Of a DNA stretch of 64,000 nucleotides, positions 1-13,096 are shown piece by piece. Position 1 is the first letter of the stretch. Each line of letters starts with the position of its first letter. The stretch covers positions 54,900 through 118,899 of the forward strand of contig NZ_BJVJ01000009.1 in NCBI RefSeq assembly GCF_007989085.1. The letters run 5' to 3'. A program made the translations under genes and the position numbers. Source of the DNA: Pseudonocardia sulfidoxydans NBRC 16205 (GTDB taxonomy: Bacteria; Actinomycetota; Actinomycetes; Mycobacteriales; Pseudonocardiaceae). A model generated the notes under the pieces. It saw only the letters and a program-made list of their open reading frames with translations, made no database searches and had not been told where the DNA came from.

Positions 1-8
1 TCTCTTAT

Positions 9-28
9 GGGTGAACTCGTGTTCACCC
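9..28. promoter_or_regulatory. Palindromic TetR-type operator in front of the MFS gene
   Basis: Two perfect 8-base arms, GGGTGAAC and GTTCACCC, are separated by TCGT. The palindrome lies 14 bases before the GTG start chosen for the MFS transporter at 43. A TetR-family gene is the next gene in the same transcript, so autoregulation by that repressor is the natural reading. Binding itself is inference. Confidence 0.7.
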
Positions 29-42
29 GAAATGGAGAGCCT

Positions 43-1488
43 GTGGCGACAGCCGCCCCCACCCGGTCACGACCTGCGCTCGTGATCGCCCTGTTGTGCG
101 CGAGCGGCCTCGCCGTGTCGCTGGTCCAGACGATCGTCGTGCCGCTGCTGCCGCAGTTCCCGCACCTGCTCGACACGTCGGTGTCGACCGTGTCGTGGCT
201 GATCACGGCCACCCTGGTGGCGGGTGCGGTGTCGGCACCGGTCTTCGGACGGCTCGGCGACATGTACGGCAAGCGCAAGATCCTGCTGTTCTCGCTGGCG
301 CTCGTGGCGGTGGGGTCGGTCCTCGGCGCCGCGGCGCCGGACATCACCGTGATGCTCGTCGGCCGGGTGCTGCAGGGCGCCGCGTTCGGCGTGATCGCGC
401 TGGGGATCAGCATCATCCGCGACGAGCTGCCCGAGGAGAAGGTGGGCGGCGGCATCGCGTTGATGAGCTCGTCGCTGGGCATCGGGGCGGCGGTGGGGCT
501 GCCGCTGGCGGGTGTCGTCGCGCAGGTGGTGTCGTGGCGCTGGCTGTTCCTGGGCGTCGGCCTGATCGGGTTCGCGCTGGTCGCGGCGGTGCGCGCGTAC
601 GTCCCGGAGTCGTCGCTGCGGTCCGGTGGACGCTTCGACGTCAAGGGCGCGTTCGGCATCACGATCGGCCTGGTGTGTGTGCTGCTCGCGGTGTCGAAGG
701 GCTCGGACTGGGGCTGGCACAGCCCGGTCGTGCTGTGCCTGATCGCGGGCGCGATCGTCGTGTTCCCGCTGTGGGGCTGGTACCAGCTGCGCACGACGGG
801 TCCGCTCGTCGACCTGCGGATCACGGCCCGCCCCGCGGTGCTGCTCACCAACGTGACGACCGTGCTGATCGGGTTCGCGATGTTCGCGTCGTTCGTGATG
901 ACGACGCAGATCATGCAGGCCGCGCCCAGCTCCGGGTACGGGTTCGGGCTGTCGCTGGTCGGCGCGGGGATCGCGATGCTGCCGATGGGGGCGGCCATGG
1001 CGGTGCTGTCCCCGGTGTCGGCGCGCATCTCGGCGTGGCGCGGCCCGCGGACGACGCTGGTGTTCGGCGGGCTGATGCTGTTGCTCGGCAACATGATGGC
1101 GGCGTTCCTGCCCAGCTCGCTGGGCCTGCTCATCCTGGCGACGACGGTCATCTCGATCGGCTCCGCGATGGCGTACTCGGCGATGCCGTTGCTGGTGATC
1201 CGGGCGGTGCCACAGAGCGAGACAGCCGCCGCGAACAGCCTGAACACCCTGATGCGTCAGCTCGGGACGGCCACGTGCACCGCGGTGATCGCGGCGATCA
1301 CGTCGGCGATGACGATGAGCGCCGGCGGCACGGCGGTGCCGCCGCGGACGTACACGATCGTCTTCGTCGTCGCGGCGGCCGCGGCGCTGGTCGGGACGAT
1401 CATCGCCGCCCTCACCCCGTCGCCGGAGGCGGCACCGGGCGAGACCGACGGTGCAGCGCCCGTGGCGGTGGAGCTGAAGGCCGCATGA
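43..1488 (+). CDS. MFS drug exporter, DHA2/EmrB-like
   Basis: This is a membrane transporter of the major facilitator superfamily, probably a proton-driven exporter of drugs or metabolites. The protein of about 481 residues is hydrophobic throughout with some 12 to 14 membrane segments. The loop motif GRLGDMYGKRK lies after the second segment, and a glycine-rich LGIGAAVGLPLAG helix resembles the antiporter motif. The tail is Pro/Ala-rich and hydrophilic. I place the start at GTG 43, behind GGAGAG, rather than ATG 7, because the ATG would put the operator palindrome inside the coding region. The stop overlaps the next gene's ATG (ATGA), so the two are probably coupled. The substrate is unknown. 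Confidence 0.88.
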   Translation: MATAAPTRSRPALVIALLCASGLAVSLVQTIVVPLLPQFPHLLDTSVSTVSWLITATLVAGAVSAPVFGRLGDMYGKRKILLFSLALVAVGSVLGAAAPDITVMLVGRVLQGAAFGVIALGISIIRDELPEEKVGGGIALMSSSLGIGAAVGLPLAGVVAQVVSWRWLFLGVGLIGFALVAAVRAYVPESSLRSGGRFDVKGAFGITIGLVCVLLAVSKGSDWGWHSPVVLCLIAGAIVVFPLWGWYQLRTTGPLVDLRITARPAVLLTNVTTVLIGFAMFASFVMTTQIMQAAPSSGYGFGLSLVGAGIAMLPMGAAMAVLSPVSARISAWRGPRTTLVFGGLMLLLGNMMAAFLPSSLGLLILATTVISIGSAMAYSAMPLLVIRAVPQSETAAANSLNTLMRQLGTATCTAVIAAITSAMTMSAGGTAVPPRTYTIVFVVAAAAALVGTIIAALTPSPEAAPGETDGAAPVAVELKAA

Positions 1489-2060
1489 GCACACCGACGG
1501 TCGCCGAACGCCGCTGCGCGGCCGACACCCGCGACGCCCTGCTCCGCGCCGCCCGCCGGCACTTCTCGGTGCACGGCTACGCCGGGGCGACGTTGCGCGG
1601 TATCGCGGCGGAGGCACAGGTCAGCGCGGCGTTGCTGGTGAAGTACTTCGGCAGCAAGGAGGGCCTGCTCGCGGCGGCGTCCGACATCGAGGCCGAGACG
1701 GCGGCGCTGCTCGACGCCCCGAACGCGACACTGGGCCGCCACCTCGTCGCCACACTGCTCGACCTGCACGACCGCGCCGAGGCCGACCCGCTGGTGCGTG
1801 TCGTGCTGACAGGTCCGCGGCCCGGCGGTGAGCGCATCGTCGAGGAGCTGGACCGTCGGCTCATCAAACGGCTCGCGGACCGTCTCGACGGTCCGGACGC
1901 CCGGCTGCGCGCGGAGATGGTGTGCGCCCAGCTGATCGGGCTGGGCGCGGTACGGCTGCTGCTGTCGTCGCCGGCGACCGTCGCGGAGCCGCCGGCGGCG
2001 CTCGTCGACCGGCTGGGCCCGATCCTGCAGGCGTGGATCGACCCGCCGGCGGTTCGCTGA
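1485..2060 (+). CDS. TetR/AcrR-family transcriptional regulator
   Basis: This is a one-component repressor of 191 residues. The N-terminal helix-turn-helix is clear, including TLRGIAAEAQVSAALLVKYF followed by GSKEGLL, which is the usual TetR recognition helix. The C-terminal ligand domain is variable, as usual in the family. It overlaps the MFS transporter gene by four bases, and a perfect palindrome lies before that gene. The likely role is ligand-released repression of the exporter operon; the ligand cannot be read from the sequence. Confidence 0.9.
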   Translation: MSTPTVAERRCAADTRDALLRAARRHFSVHGYAGATLRGIAAEAQVSAALLVKYFGSKEGLLAAASDIEAETAALLDAPNATLGRHLVATLLDLHDRAEADPLVRVVLTGPRPGGERIVEELDRRLIKRLADRLDGPDARLRAEMVCAQLIGLGAVRLLLSSPATVAEPPAALVDRLGPILQAWIDPPAVR

Positions 2061-2086
2061 GGGGAACCGGGGGTAGCCGTCCCGGC

Positions 2087-2497
2087 ATGGGCGACTACGA
2101 GCACTCCACCACCGTCGCGGCCGACCCCGACGAGCTGTTCGACTACCTGTCCGACGTGCACAACCTCCCCGACTACTTCGCGGCGATGCGCGAGGCCGAG
2201 CCGACGGGCAAGCCGTCGCACGGCGGTGAGGAGGTGCACGTCGTCGCCGATGTCGAGGGGGCCCGCCGCGAGGGCGAGGCGTGGATCGACACCGACAAGG
2301 ACACGCGCACGCTGTCGTGGGGCTCGGAGGGGCCCAACGGCTACGGCGGGGCGCTGGAGGTCGGCGGCAGCGCCGGGGAGGCGACCGTCACCGTGAAGCT
2401 GCACACCGAGCGCGCTGACGGGCCCGGGATCCGCGCCGGCCTGGAGCAGACCCTGGCCGAGATCAAGACCGCCGTCGAAGGCTCGTCGACCTCCTGA
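2087..2497 (+). CDS. SRPBCC/polyketide-cyclase-like small protein
   Basis: The product of 136 residues opens with HSTTVAADPDELFDYLSDVH, the typical first strand and helix of START/SRPBCC proteins. The alternating strands and a C-terminal amphipathic helix also fit a single hydrophobic ligand-binding cavity. Proteins of this type bind lipids or aromatic compounds, or act as cyclases or stress proteins; nothing here selects among these. It follows the TetR gene by 26 bases and may be cotranscribed with it. The start is ATG 2087; longer upstream readings overlap the TetR gene and carry no recognisable sequence. Confidence 0.75.
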   Translation: MGDYEHSTTVAADPDELFDYLSDVHNLPDYFAAMREAEPTGKPSHGGEEVHVVADVEGARREGEAWIDTDKDTRTLSWGSEGPNGYGGALEVGGSAGEATVTVKLHTERADGPGIRAGLEQTLAEIKTAVEGSSTS

Positions 2498-2547
2498 GGC
2501 GACCTCTCGAGGCGACCTCTCGAGACGCCCTCTCGAGGCGCCCCCGC
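2496..2547. repeat. Four 13-bp direct repeats
   Basis: Four consecutive 13-base units begin at 2496, 2509, 2522 and 2535. The first two are identical (GAGGCGACCTCTC) and the next two are variants. The run begins at the stop codon of the SRPBCC gene. Replication slippage is the simplest origin. Confidence 0.8.
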
Positions 2548-2588
2548 GGCGATCTCTTCATGGCGGCTTCGAGGCGACGCCGGAGGTC

Positions 2589-2628
2589 GTGAGTGGCGAT
2601 AGTCGCCATAGCGACTATCGCCGCTCAC
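2589..2628. repeat. 40-bp palindromic repeat, copy 1 (putative terminator)
   Basis: This copy runs from GTGAG to CTCAC and is almost perfectly self-complementary around GCCATAGC. It lies 24 bases beyond the stop codon of the VOC gene that reads towards it from the right. Six relatives occur elsewhere in the window, all close to stop codons. Confidence 0.85.
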
Positions 2629-2651
2629 AGGCTGTTGCTCGTCGCTCATCG

Positions 2652-3032
2652 TCAGCGGGTGTCGCGGCGGATCGGGTGCTCCGGCGGGACCTCGACGACG
2701 ACGATCCGGGTGCCGTCGGGGTCGGCGATCCACATCTCGTCGAGGCCCCACGGCTCCCGGCGGGGTTCGCGCAGGACTCGTACCCCGTGCGCCGCCAGCT
2801 CGTCGTGGGTGGTGGCGAGGTCACGCACCTGGAGCCACAGCCGCAGTCCGGCACCGTCCGGGCCCGGGTCGTCGGTGTGCGCGGACACCTCGAGCAACCC
2901 GTTCCCCAGGAAGAACACCGTGCCGCCGGGGAACTCGCGGTACACCGCCAGTCCGAGGACGTCGCGGTAGAAGCGCAGCGCCGCATCGGGATCGGCGGGC
3001 CGCAGGATCGCGCGGCTGCTCAGGATCTCCAC
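2652..3032 (-). CDS. VOC-family (glyoxalase/dioxygenase fold) protein
   Basis: The 126-residue protein has the paired beta-alpha-beta modules of the vicinal oxygen chelate superfamily. It begins with a strand leading into DPDAALRFYRDVLGLAVYRE and ends with MWIADPDGTRIVVVEV, the usual closing strands with a Glu in a metal-ligand position. Members include glyoxalases, extradiol dioxygenases and antibiotic-binding proteins; the activity here is unknown. The start is GTG at 3032. The gene follows the acyl-CoA dehydrogenase gene by 18 bases on the same strand and is probably in the same transcript. Confidence 0.8.
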   Translation of the reverse strand: MEILSSRAILRPADPDAALRFYRDVLGLAVYREFPGGTVFFLGNGLLEVSAHTDDPGPDGAGLRLWLQVRDLATTHDELAAHGVRVLREPRREPWGLDEMWIADPDGTRIVVVEVPPEHPIRRDTR

Positions 3033-3050
3033 GCCGCGAGGGTAGGGGGC

Positions 3051-4217
3051 TCAGTACGACCGCGGCAGCCCCAGCACGTGCTCGGCGACGTAGTTGAGCA
3101 CCATCTCCTGCGAGATCGGGGCGATCTTCATCAGCCGGGACTCGGTGAACCAGCGGCTGACGTCGTACTCCGAGGCGTAGCCGAAACCGCCGTGGGTCTG
3201 CATCGCGCGGTCGGCGGCGAAGTGCCCGGCCTCGGCCGCGAGGTACTTGGCGGTGTTGGCCTGCTCGCCGCAGGGCATGCCGTTGTCGTAGCGCCACGAC
3301 GCCTCGCGGACGGCCAGCTCGGCGGCGCGCAGCTTCATGTGCGCCTCGGCCAGCGGGAACGCGATGCCCTGGTTCTTGCCGATGGGTCGTCCGAAGACCT
3401 GCCGGCCGTTCGCGTAGTCGACGGCGCGGCGCACGGAGACGCGTCCGATCCCGAGGGCCTCGGCGGCGATGAGGATGCGTTCGGGATTGAGGCCGTCGAG
3501 CAGGTACCGGAAACCCTTGCCCTCCTCGCCGACGCGGTCGGTGACGGGGACGCGCAGGTCGTCGTAGCGGGTCTCGTTGGAGGCGACGGCGTTGCGGCCC
3601 AGCTTGGGGATGGGTTTGATGTCGACCTCGGGGACCTGCAGGTCGGCCAGCAGCAACGTCATGCCGTCGGTGCGCTTGGCGCACTCCTCGATCGGCGTGG
3701 TGCGCACCAGCAGCAGGACCTTCTCGCAGTCGCCCGCCTTGGACGTCCACACCTTCTGGCCGCGCACGACGTAGTGGTCGCCGTCGAGCCGGGCCCGGGT
3801 CGTGATCGACGTCGTGTCGGTACCGGAGTCGGGCTCGGTCACCCCGAACGCGACGTGGAGGTCACCCGAGGCGACGCGCGGCAGGTAGGTCGCGCGCATC
3901 GCGTCGCTGCCGTACTTGACGACGGGGTTCATCCCGAACACCGAGAGGTGGATCGCGCTGCAGCCGTTCATGCCGGCACCGGAGGCGGCGACCTCCTCCA
4001 GCACGATCGAGGCCTCGGTGATGCCGCGCCCACCGCCCCCGTACTCCTCGGGGATCGCGATGCCGATCCAGCCGCCCTCGGCCATGGCGTTGTAGAAGTC
4101 CCACGGGAAGCGGTGCTCGGCGTCGGCGGCGCGCCAGTACTCGTCGGGGAAGCCCTTGCAGACGGTGCGCACCCCCTCGCGGATGGCGCGGTGATCGTCG
4201 TCCTCGGCGAAGTCCAC
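3051..4217 (-). CDS. Acyl-CoA dehydrogenase
   Basis: This is an FAD enzyme that oxidises acyl-CoA thioesters to enoyl-CoA. The N-terminal helical domain, the FAD-binding strand VAFGVTEPDSGTDTTSI, and the C-terminal helical bundle with QTHGGFGYASEYDVSRWF are all present. The last contains the Glu found at the catalytic-base position of many family members. The start at GTG 4217 (VDFAEDDDH) gives 388 residues, the normal family length; extension to 4325 would add 36 residues lacking similarity and overlap the divergent gene. The chain length of the substrate cannot be read. Confidence 0.92.
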   Translation of the reverse strand: MDFAEDDDHRAIREGVRTVCKGFPDEYWRAADAEHRFPWDFYNAMAEGGWIGIAIPEEYGGGGRGITEASIVLEEVAASGAGMNGCSAIHLSVFGMNPVVKYGSDAMRATYLPRVASGDLHVAFGVTEPDSGTDTTSITTRARLDGDHYVVRGQKVWTSKAGDCEKVLLLVRTTPIEECAKRTDGMTLLLADLQVPEVDIKPIPKLGRNAVASNETRYDDLRVPVTDRVGEEGKGFRYLLDGLNPERILIAAEALGIGRVSVRRAVDYANGRQVFGRPIGKNQGIAFPLAEAHMKLRAAELAVREASWRYDNGMPCGEQANTAKYLAAEAGHFAADRAMQTHGGFGYASEYDVSRWFTESRLMKIAPISQEMVLNYVAEHVLGLPRSY

Positions 4218-4323
4218 GCCGCCGATGATGCACGCCCGTCGGCCCTCGCGCAGCCCCCCGACCGACCGGACGGTCCGGTGTCGCCCGGCGTGCCCGGGGT
4301 CGGGACCGACATAGGGTGGCCGC

Positions 4324-4812
4324 ATGACGGTCAGGGCGGAGAAGACCGGGTTCTGGCGCTCGCGCTACGAGATCAGCGTCGACGACCGGCCGGTCGCGAC
4401 GTTCGACGGCACGACCTGGAAGGGCGGCGGCACGTTCACCGTCCGCGACAAGGAGTCCTACCGGGTGGTCGCGCGCAAGTTCGGCAGCCGCTACGAGCTG
4501 TGCCGGCTGCTCGACTCCAGCGGGACGCTGTCGGAGCGGCTCGCGGTCGCCGAGCGTGTCGGGCGCAAGGAGTGGTCGATCACCGAGGCCGACGGCACGA
4601 ACTACCGCTTCCGGCGACGCTCGTTCTGGGGCTACGAGCAGGACCTGCTCGGTCCCGACGGCGCGACCGCAGGCGAGGTGAAGCGCCTCAGCGTGTGGCG
4701 GGGCGGGGCGCTCGCCGAGCTGCCCCGGATGCACGAGGCGCTGCAGGTGTTCGTCGTCGCCGTCGTGATCTGCATGTGGGACGCGCAGGCCGCGGCCGCG
4801 GCGAGCGCCTGA
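4324..4812 (+). CDS. Conserved-looking hypothetical protein with a C-terminal hydrophobic segment
   Basis: I do not recognise this 162-residue product. It is rich in beta-strand-like stretches with many Arg, Trp and Tyr residues, followed near the C-terminus by a hydrophobic segment (ALQVFVVAVVICMW) that could be one membrane helix or a buried helix. The strand pattern is reminiscent of tubby/LURP-one-like beta barrels, but no motif settles this. It is divergent from the acyl-CoA dehydrogenase gene with about 106 bases between the chosen starts. Codon use matches the neighbours, so it looks like a real gene. Confidence 0.65.
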   Translation: MTVRAEKTGFWRSRYEISVDDRPVATFDGTTWKGGGTFTVRDKESYRVVARKFGSRYELCRLLDSSGTLSERLAVAERVGRKEWSITEADGTNYRFRRRSFWGYEQDLLGPDGATAGEVKRLSVWRGGALAELPRMHEALQVFVVAVVICMWDAQAAAAASA

Positions 4813-4825
4813 GGCGGCGGGTCGC

Positions 4826-5368
4826 TCAGGTGCTGGCGCGGATCGCGCCGACCGCGGCGGCGTCGTCGGGGTCGATGCGCAGCGCCGTCATCATCCGGGC
4901 CAGGCCCAGGTAGTGCCCCGCCAGCACCATGACCTCGACGACCTGCCGGTCGTCGAGGTGCGCGGCCAGCGCGGCGTGCCGCTCGTCGGGCACCTCGCCG
5001 TCGCGGACGACGTCGGCGACGACCGCGAGCGTGGCGCGCTGGACGTCGTCGAAGCAGTCGGCGTCGTCGTCACCGCGGTCCAGCGCCGCGATCTGCTCGT
5101 CGGTGGCGCCGGCGGCCCGCGCGATCTCGACGTGCTGGTCCCACTCGTAGCGGGCCGCGAGCCGGCCGACCTGCATGATCACCAGCTCGCGCAGCAGCGG
5201 GTCGATCGCGAGGTCGTTGAGCAGCGCGCCGCCCAGGCGCAGCCACGGCCGCAGCAGTGTGGGCGCGTTGGCCACCATCGCGAACACGTGCAGGTCGGGG
5301 AGCTTCGCCAGGACCGGCGCCGTCTCGGGCGGGGCGTCGGAGGCGGTCACGTACTGAACTCGGGCCAC
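4826..5368 (-). CDS. Carboxymuconolactone decarboxylase/AhpD-like family protein
   Basis: The 180-residue, mostly helical protein has the AhpD-fold core: RELVIMQVGRLAARYEWDQHVEIARAAG with the conserved Glu/His pair, then a second helix with HYLGLARMMTAL. The CxxC redox pair of true AhpD proteins is missing, so a peroxidase-reductase role is unlikely. Relatives are generally uncharacterised and often sit beside catabolic enzymes. The start is GTG at 5368. Its stop is 13 bases from the convergent gene at 4324-4812. Confidence 0.82.
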   Translation of the reverse strand: MARVQYVTASDAPPETAPVLAKLPDLHVFAMVANAPTLLRPWLRLGGALLNDLAIDPLLRELVIMQVGRLAARYEWDQHVEIARAAGATDEQIAALDRGDDDADCFDDVQRATLAVVADVVRDGEVPDERHAALAAHLDDRQVVEVMVLAGHYLGLARMMTALRIDPDDAAAVGAIRAST

Positions 5369-5383
5369 GGCCGGAGCGTACGG

Positions 5384-5749
5384 TCAAGGCCGCAGCAGGA
5401 CCGCTACGACGTCCGGGGCGGCGAACTCCCGCGAACAGCTGCCCTCGTCGAACTGACGCAGGATGCCGAGGTCCACGAGCTGGCGCACCAGGGAGTTCGC
5501 CCTGGGACAAGTGACCTCCAACGCCCGCTCGACCTGCCGGACCGTGAAGATCGGCCGGTCGAGGGCGAAGTCCACGAGCCGCATCGCGTTGTCGGCCCGG
5601 AGCCGGGCCTGACGGATCCGCTCCTTCGAGCGGGTCTGGACCGCGAGCAACTCCAGCAGCCGCGCCTCGGTGTCCCTCGCGGAAGCGGCGAGGCCGGTGG
5701 CGAAGAACCGCAGCCACGTGTCCCAGTCGCCGGTCGTGCTCACGCCCAT
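5384..5749 (-). pseudogene. C-terminal remnant of a Fic-family protein
   Basis: The last 120 or so residues read GDWDTWLRFFATGLAASARDT, a helical stretch, and then a winged-helix-like end (FTVRQVERALEVTCPRANSLVRQL). This matches the C-terminal part of Fic/DOC adenylyltransferases that carry a helix-turn-helix. The catalytic core with HPFxxGNGR is absent upstream, where the frame runs into low-complexity Arg/Pro-rich sequence. The remnant opens with ATG at 5749, so a short protein could still be made, but it would lack any transferase activity. I read it as a decayed gene. Confidence 0.7.
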
Positions 5750-6075
5750 CTTCTTTGAGGCCACAGCTGGATCCATGCAACACAGGCCCGCCCGACGCCC
5801 GATCGCCGATTCCGCCGCCGCGTCCCCCACACGGCCGGTTGCGAGAGCCCCGTCACATCGGATTGGGTCGGCGGCACGCCCGAACGGGGATACCGGTCGG
5901 TAGCGACGTGAGGTGGGTGGGCCGGGGTGCCGTGCCGCGACGATCCGTAGCAGAGTCACCGTCGACGACGACCGACGACGACGCCCGAACGACGGCGTCC
6001 GGACGGTGTCGGGGGGTAGCCGGTCGCGCCCGACGCGACGACCGCCACGAGGACGAGCCCGAGGATGATCGCTGC
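5750..6075. other. Gene-free leader between Fic remnant and the carboxylase gene
   Basis: No credible gene occurs in these 326 bases. The open frame that runs in from 5755 has atypical composition and no recognisable protein sequence. The stretch presumably holds the carboxylase promoter and lies where the missing front of the Fic gene would have been. A purine-rich GAGGATGA at 6061 is a possible ribosome site for the ATG at 6076. Confidence 0.5.
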
Positions 6076-11703
<5,628 letters not shown>

Positions 11704-11719
11704 GGCTCCCCCCTCGGGA

Positions 11720-11766
11720 ACGAACGGCACAGTCACGCCACTCAGTTGCGCGACTGTGCCGTTCGT
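11720..11766. repeat. ACGAACGGCACAGT hairpin repeat, copy 1
   Basis: Perfect 14-base arms, ACGAACGGCACAGT and ACTGTGCCGTTCGT, flank a 19-base loop. The element begins 17 bases after the carboxylase stop codon, so it probably ends that transcript. A second copy lies 28 bases further on and a third at 50746. Confidence 0.85.
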
Positions 11767-11794
11767 GCGTTCCGGGGCGCGGCCGCCCGAGCGA

Positions 11795-11841
11795 ACGAAC
11801 GGCACAGTGGCGCCATTCAATTGCGCGACTGTGCCGTTCGT
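11795..11841. repeat. ACGAACGGCACAGT hairpin repeat, copy 2
   Basis: This copy has the same perfect 14-base arms as the copy at 11720, with a loop of nearly the same sequence. It lies 17 bases beyond the stop of the convergent GH3 gene. Each of the two converging genes therefore has its own copy. Confidence 0.85.
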
Positions 11842-11857
11842 GCAGAAGGCGGGCGGG

Positions 11858-13066
11858 TCAGCCGCAGAGGCCCTTGTTCGTCAGGATTCGCGCGACGGCG
11901 GCGTCGTTGTCGGCGGGGGTGATCGTGCCCGCGGCCAGCGCCTTCTCCAGGGCGTCGAGCACCGGGCCCGGTGAGGTGATGTCCGACGAGAGCGCCACGT
12001 CCGCGCCCGCCGCCAGCGCCTTCACCGTGGCCTGCGGGACCGTGAACTGCCCGGAGATGGCCTTCATGGCGCCGAGGTCGTCGGTCACGACCATCCCGTC
12101 GAACCCGTACTCGTCGCGCAGCAGCTGGTAGACGGCCGGGGTCAGCGACGAGGGCAGGTCGGTGGTCAGGCCGGGGACGTCGAGGTGGCCGACCATCACC
12201 GCGATCCGGGTGCCGTGCAACGGCTTGCCGGGGCCGACGAGATCGGCGTAGGGCAGCAGGTCGGCTCTGCGCAGCTGGTCGAGCGACGGCACGCTGACCC
12301 GGCCCTTGTGCGAGTCGCCCGTCGAGTGACCGTGCCCCGGGAAGTGCTTGAGGGTCCCGACGATCCCGCCGTCCTCCAGGCCCTGCGCGAACGCCTGCGC
12401 GTACCGGGTGACGACGGCGGGGTCGTTCGAGAACGAGCGGTCGCCGATGACGGCGTTCGTGGGCTGGTCGCTGACGTCGGCGTCGGGGGCGAAGTCGAGG
12501 GTCACGCCGCGGGCCTTGAGCTGCTCGGCGCGCTTCTTCGCGATCGCGCGGACCTGCTCGGGCGTCGTCGTCCTCGCCATGGTGCGGGCGCTGGGCAGGG
12601 ATCCGTCGAGGTCGTCGATGCGCTGGACGCGGCCGCCCTCGTCGTCGACCGCGACGGTCACCGGCACCGGCGACGCCTTCTGCACGGCAGCGAGCGCGTC
12701 GTTGCGCAGCAGGGCGGTGGCGTTGCCACCGATGAAGATGCCGCCGACGTGCGAGGCCTTCACCGTGGCGACGACCGAGGCCGGGTTCGACGGGTCGACG
12801 CCGACCATGACGCGTTGCGCGAGCCGGTCGCGCGTCGACATGGCCGCGACCATCGGGACGCACGTGGACCCGGCCGGGGCCTCGCTCGTCGGTGCGGCAC
12901 CGGCGGACGACGACGGGGTCGTCGACACGACCTGCGACGTCAGGCTCGGCCCGCCACCCGCGCCGGTGGCCGCCACCCCCACCCCCGCGAGCACCGAGCC
13001 CGCGATCAACCCGACGAGAACCGGGACGACGGTGCGCAGGCTGCGGGGCGATCGGCGCGAGGACAT
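11858..13066 (-). CDS. Secreted glycoside hydrolase family 3 (NagZ-like beta-N-acetylhexosaminidase)
   Basis: This exported enzyme of 402 residues probably cleaves beta-N-acetylglucosaminides in cell-wall material. An N-terminal Arg-rich segment and hydrophobic stretch (VVPVLVGLIAGSVLAGVGVA) form a signal or anchor, followed by a Ser/Thr/Pro-rich linker. The family-3 barrel follows, with VDDEGGRVQR, the KHFPGHGHSTGDSH loop carrying the His of the NagZ Asp-His dyad, and VTDDLGAMKA with the nucleophilic Asp. No C-terminal second domain is present, as in NagZ. ATG 13066 is preferred over GTG 13069 because GAGGG sits closer to a workable distance. Confidence 0.88.
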   Translation of the reverse strand: MSSRRSPRSLRTVVPVLVGLIAGSVLAGVGVAATGAGGGPSLTSQVVSTTPSSSAGAAPTSEAPAGSTCVPMVAAMSTRDRLAQRVMVGVDPSNPASVVATVKASHVGGIFIGGNATALLRNDALAAVQKASPVPVTVAVDDEGGRVQRIDDLDGSLPSARTMARTTTPEQVRAIAKKRAEQLKARGVTLDFAPDADVSDQPTNAVIGDRSFSNDPAVVTRYAQAFAQGLEDGGIVGTLKHFPGHGHSTGDSHKGRVSVPSLDQLRRADLLPYADLVGPGKPLHGTRIAVMVGHLDVPGLTTDLPSSLTPAVYQLLRDEYGFDGMVVTDDLGAMKAISGQFTVPQATVKALAAGADVALSSDITSPGPVLDALEKALAAGTITPADNDAAVARILTNKGLCG

Positions 13067-13096
13067 CACCCTCGATGGTCCCAGGTGCTCGTGCTG

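Noticed and set aside
67..1617. Long open frame on the minus strand opposite the MFS gene
   Set aside because: Its translation is Arg/His-rich repeats with no family likeness, as expected for the shadow of a GC-rich gene.
5755..6075. N-terminal extension of the giant carboxylase
   Set aside because: The extra 107 residues are low-complexity and lie before the conserved biotin carboxylase start; ATG 6076 begins just ahead of the first family strand.
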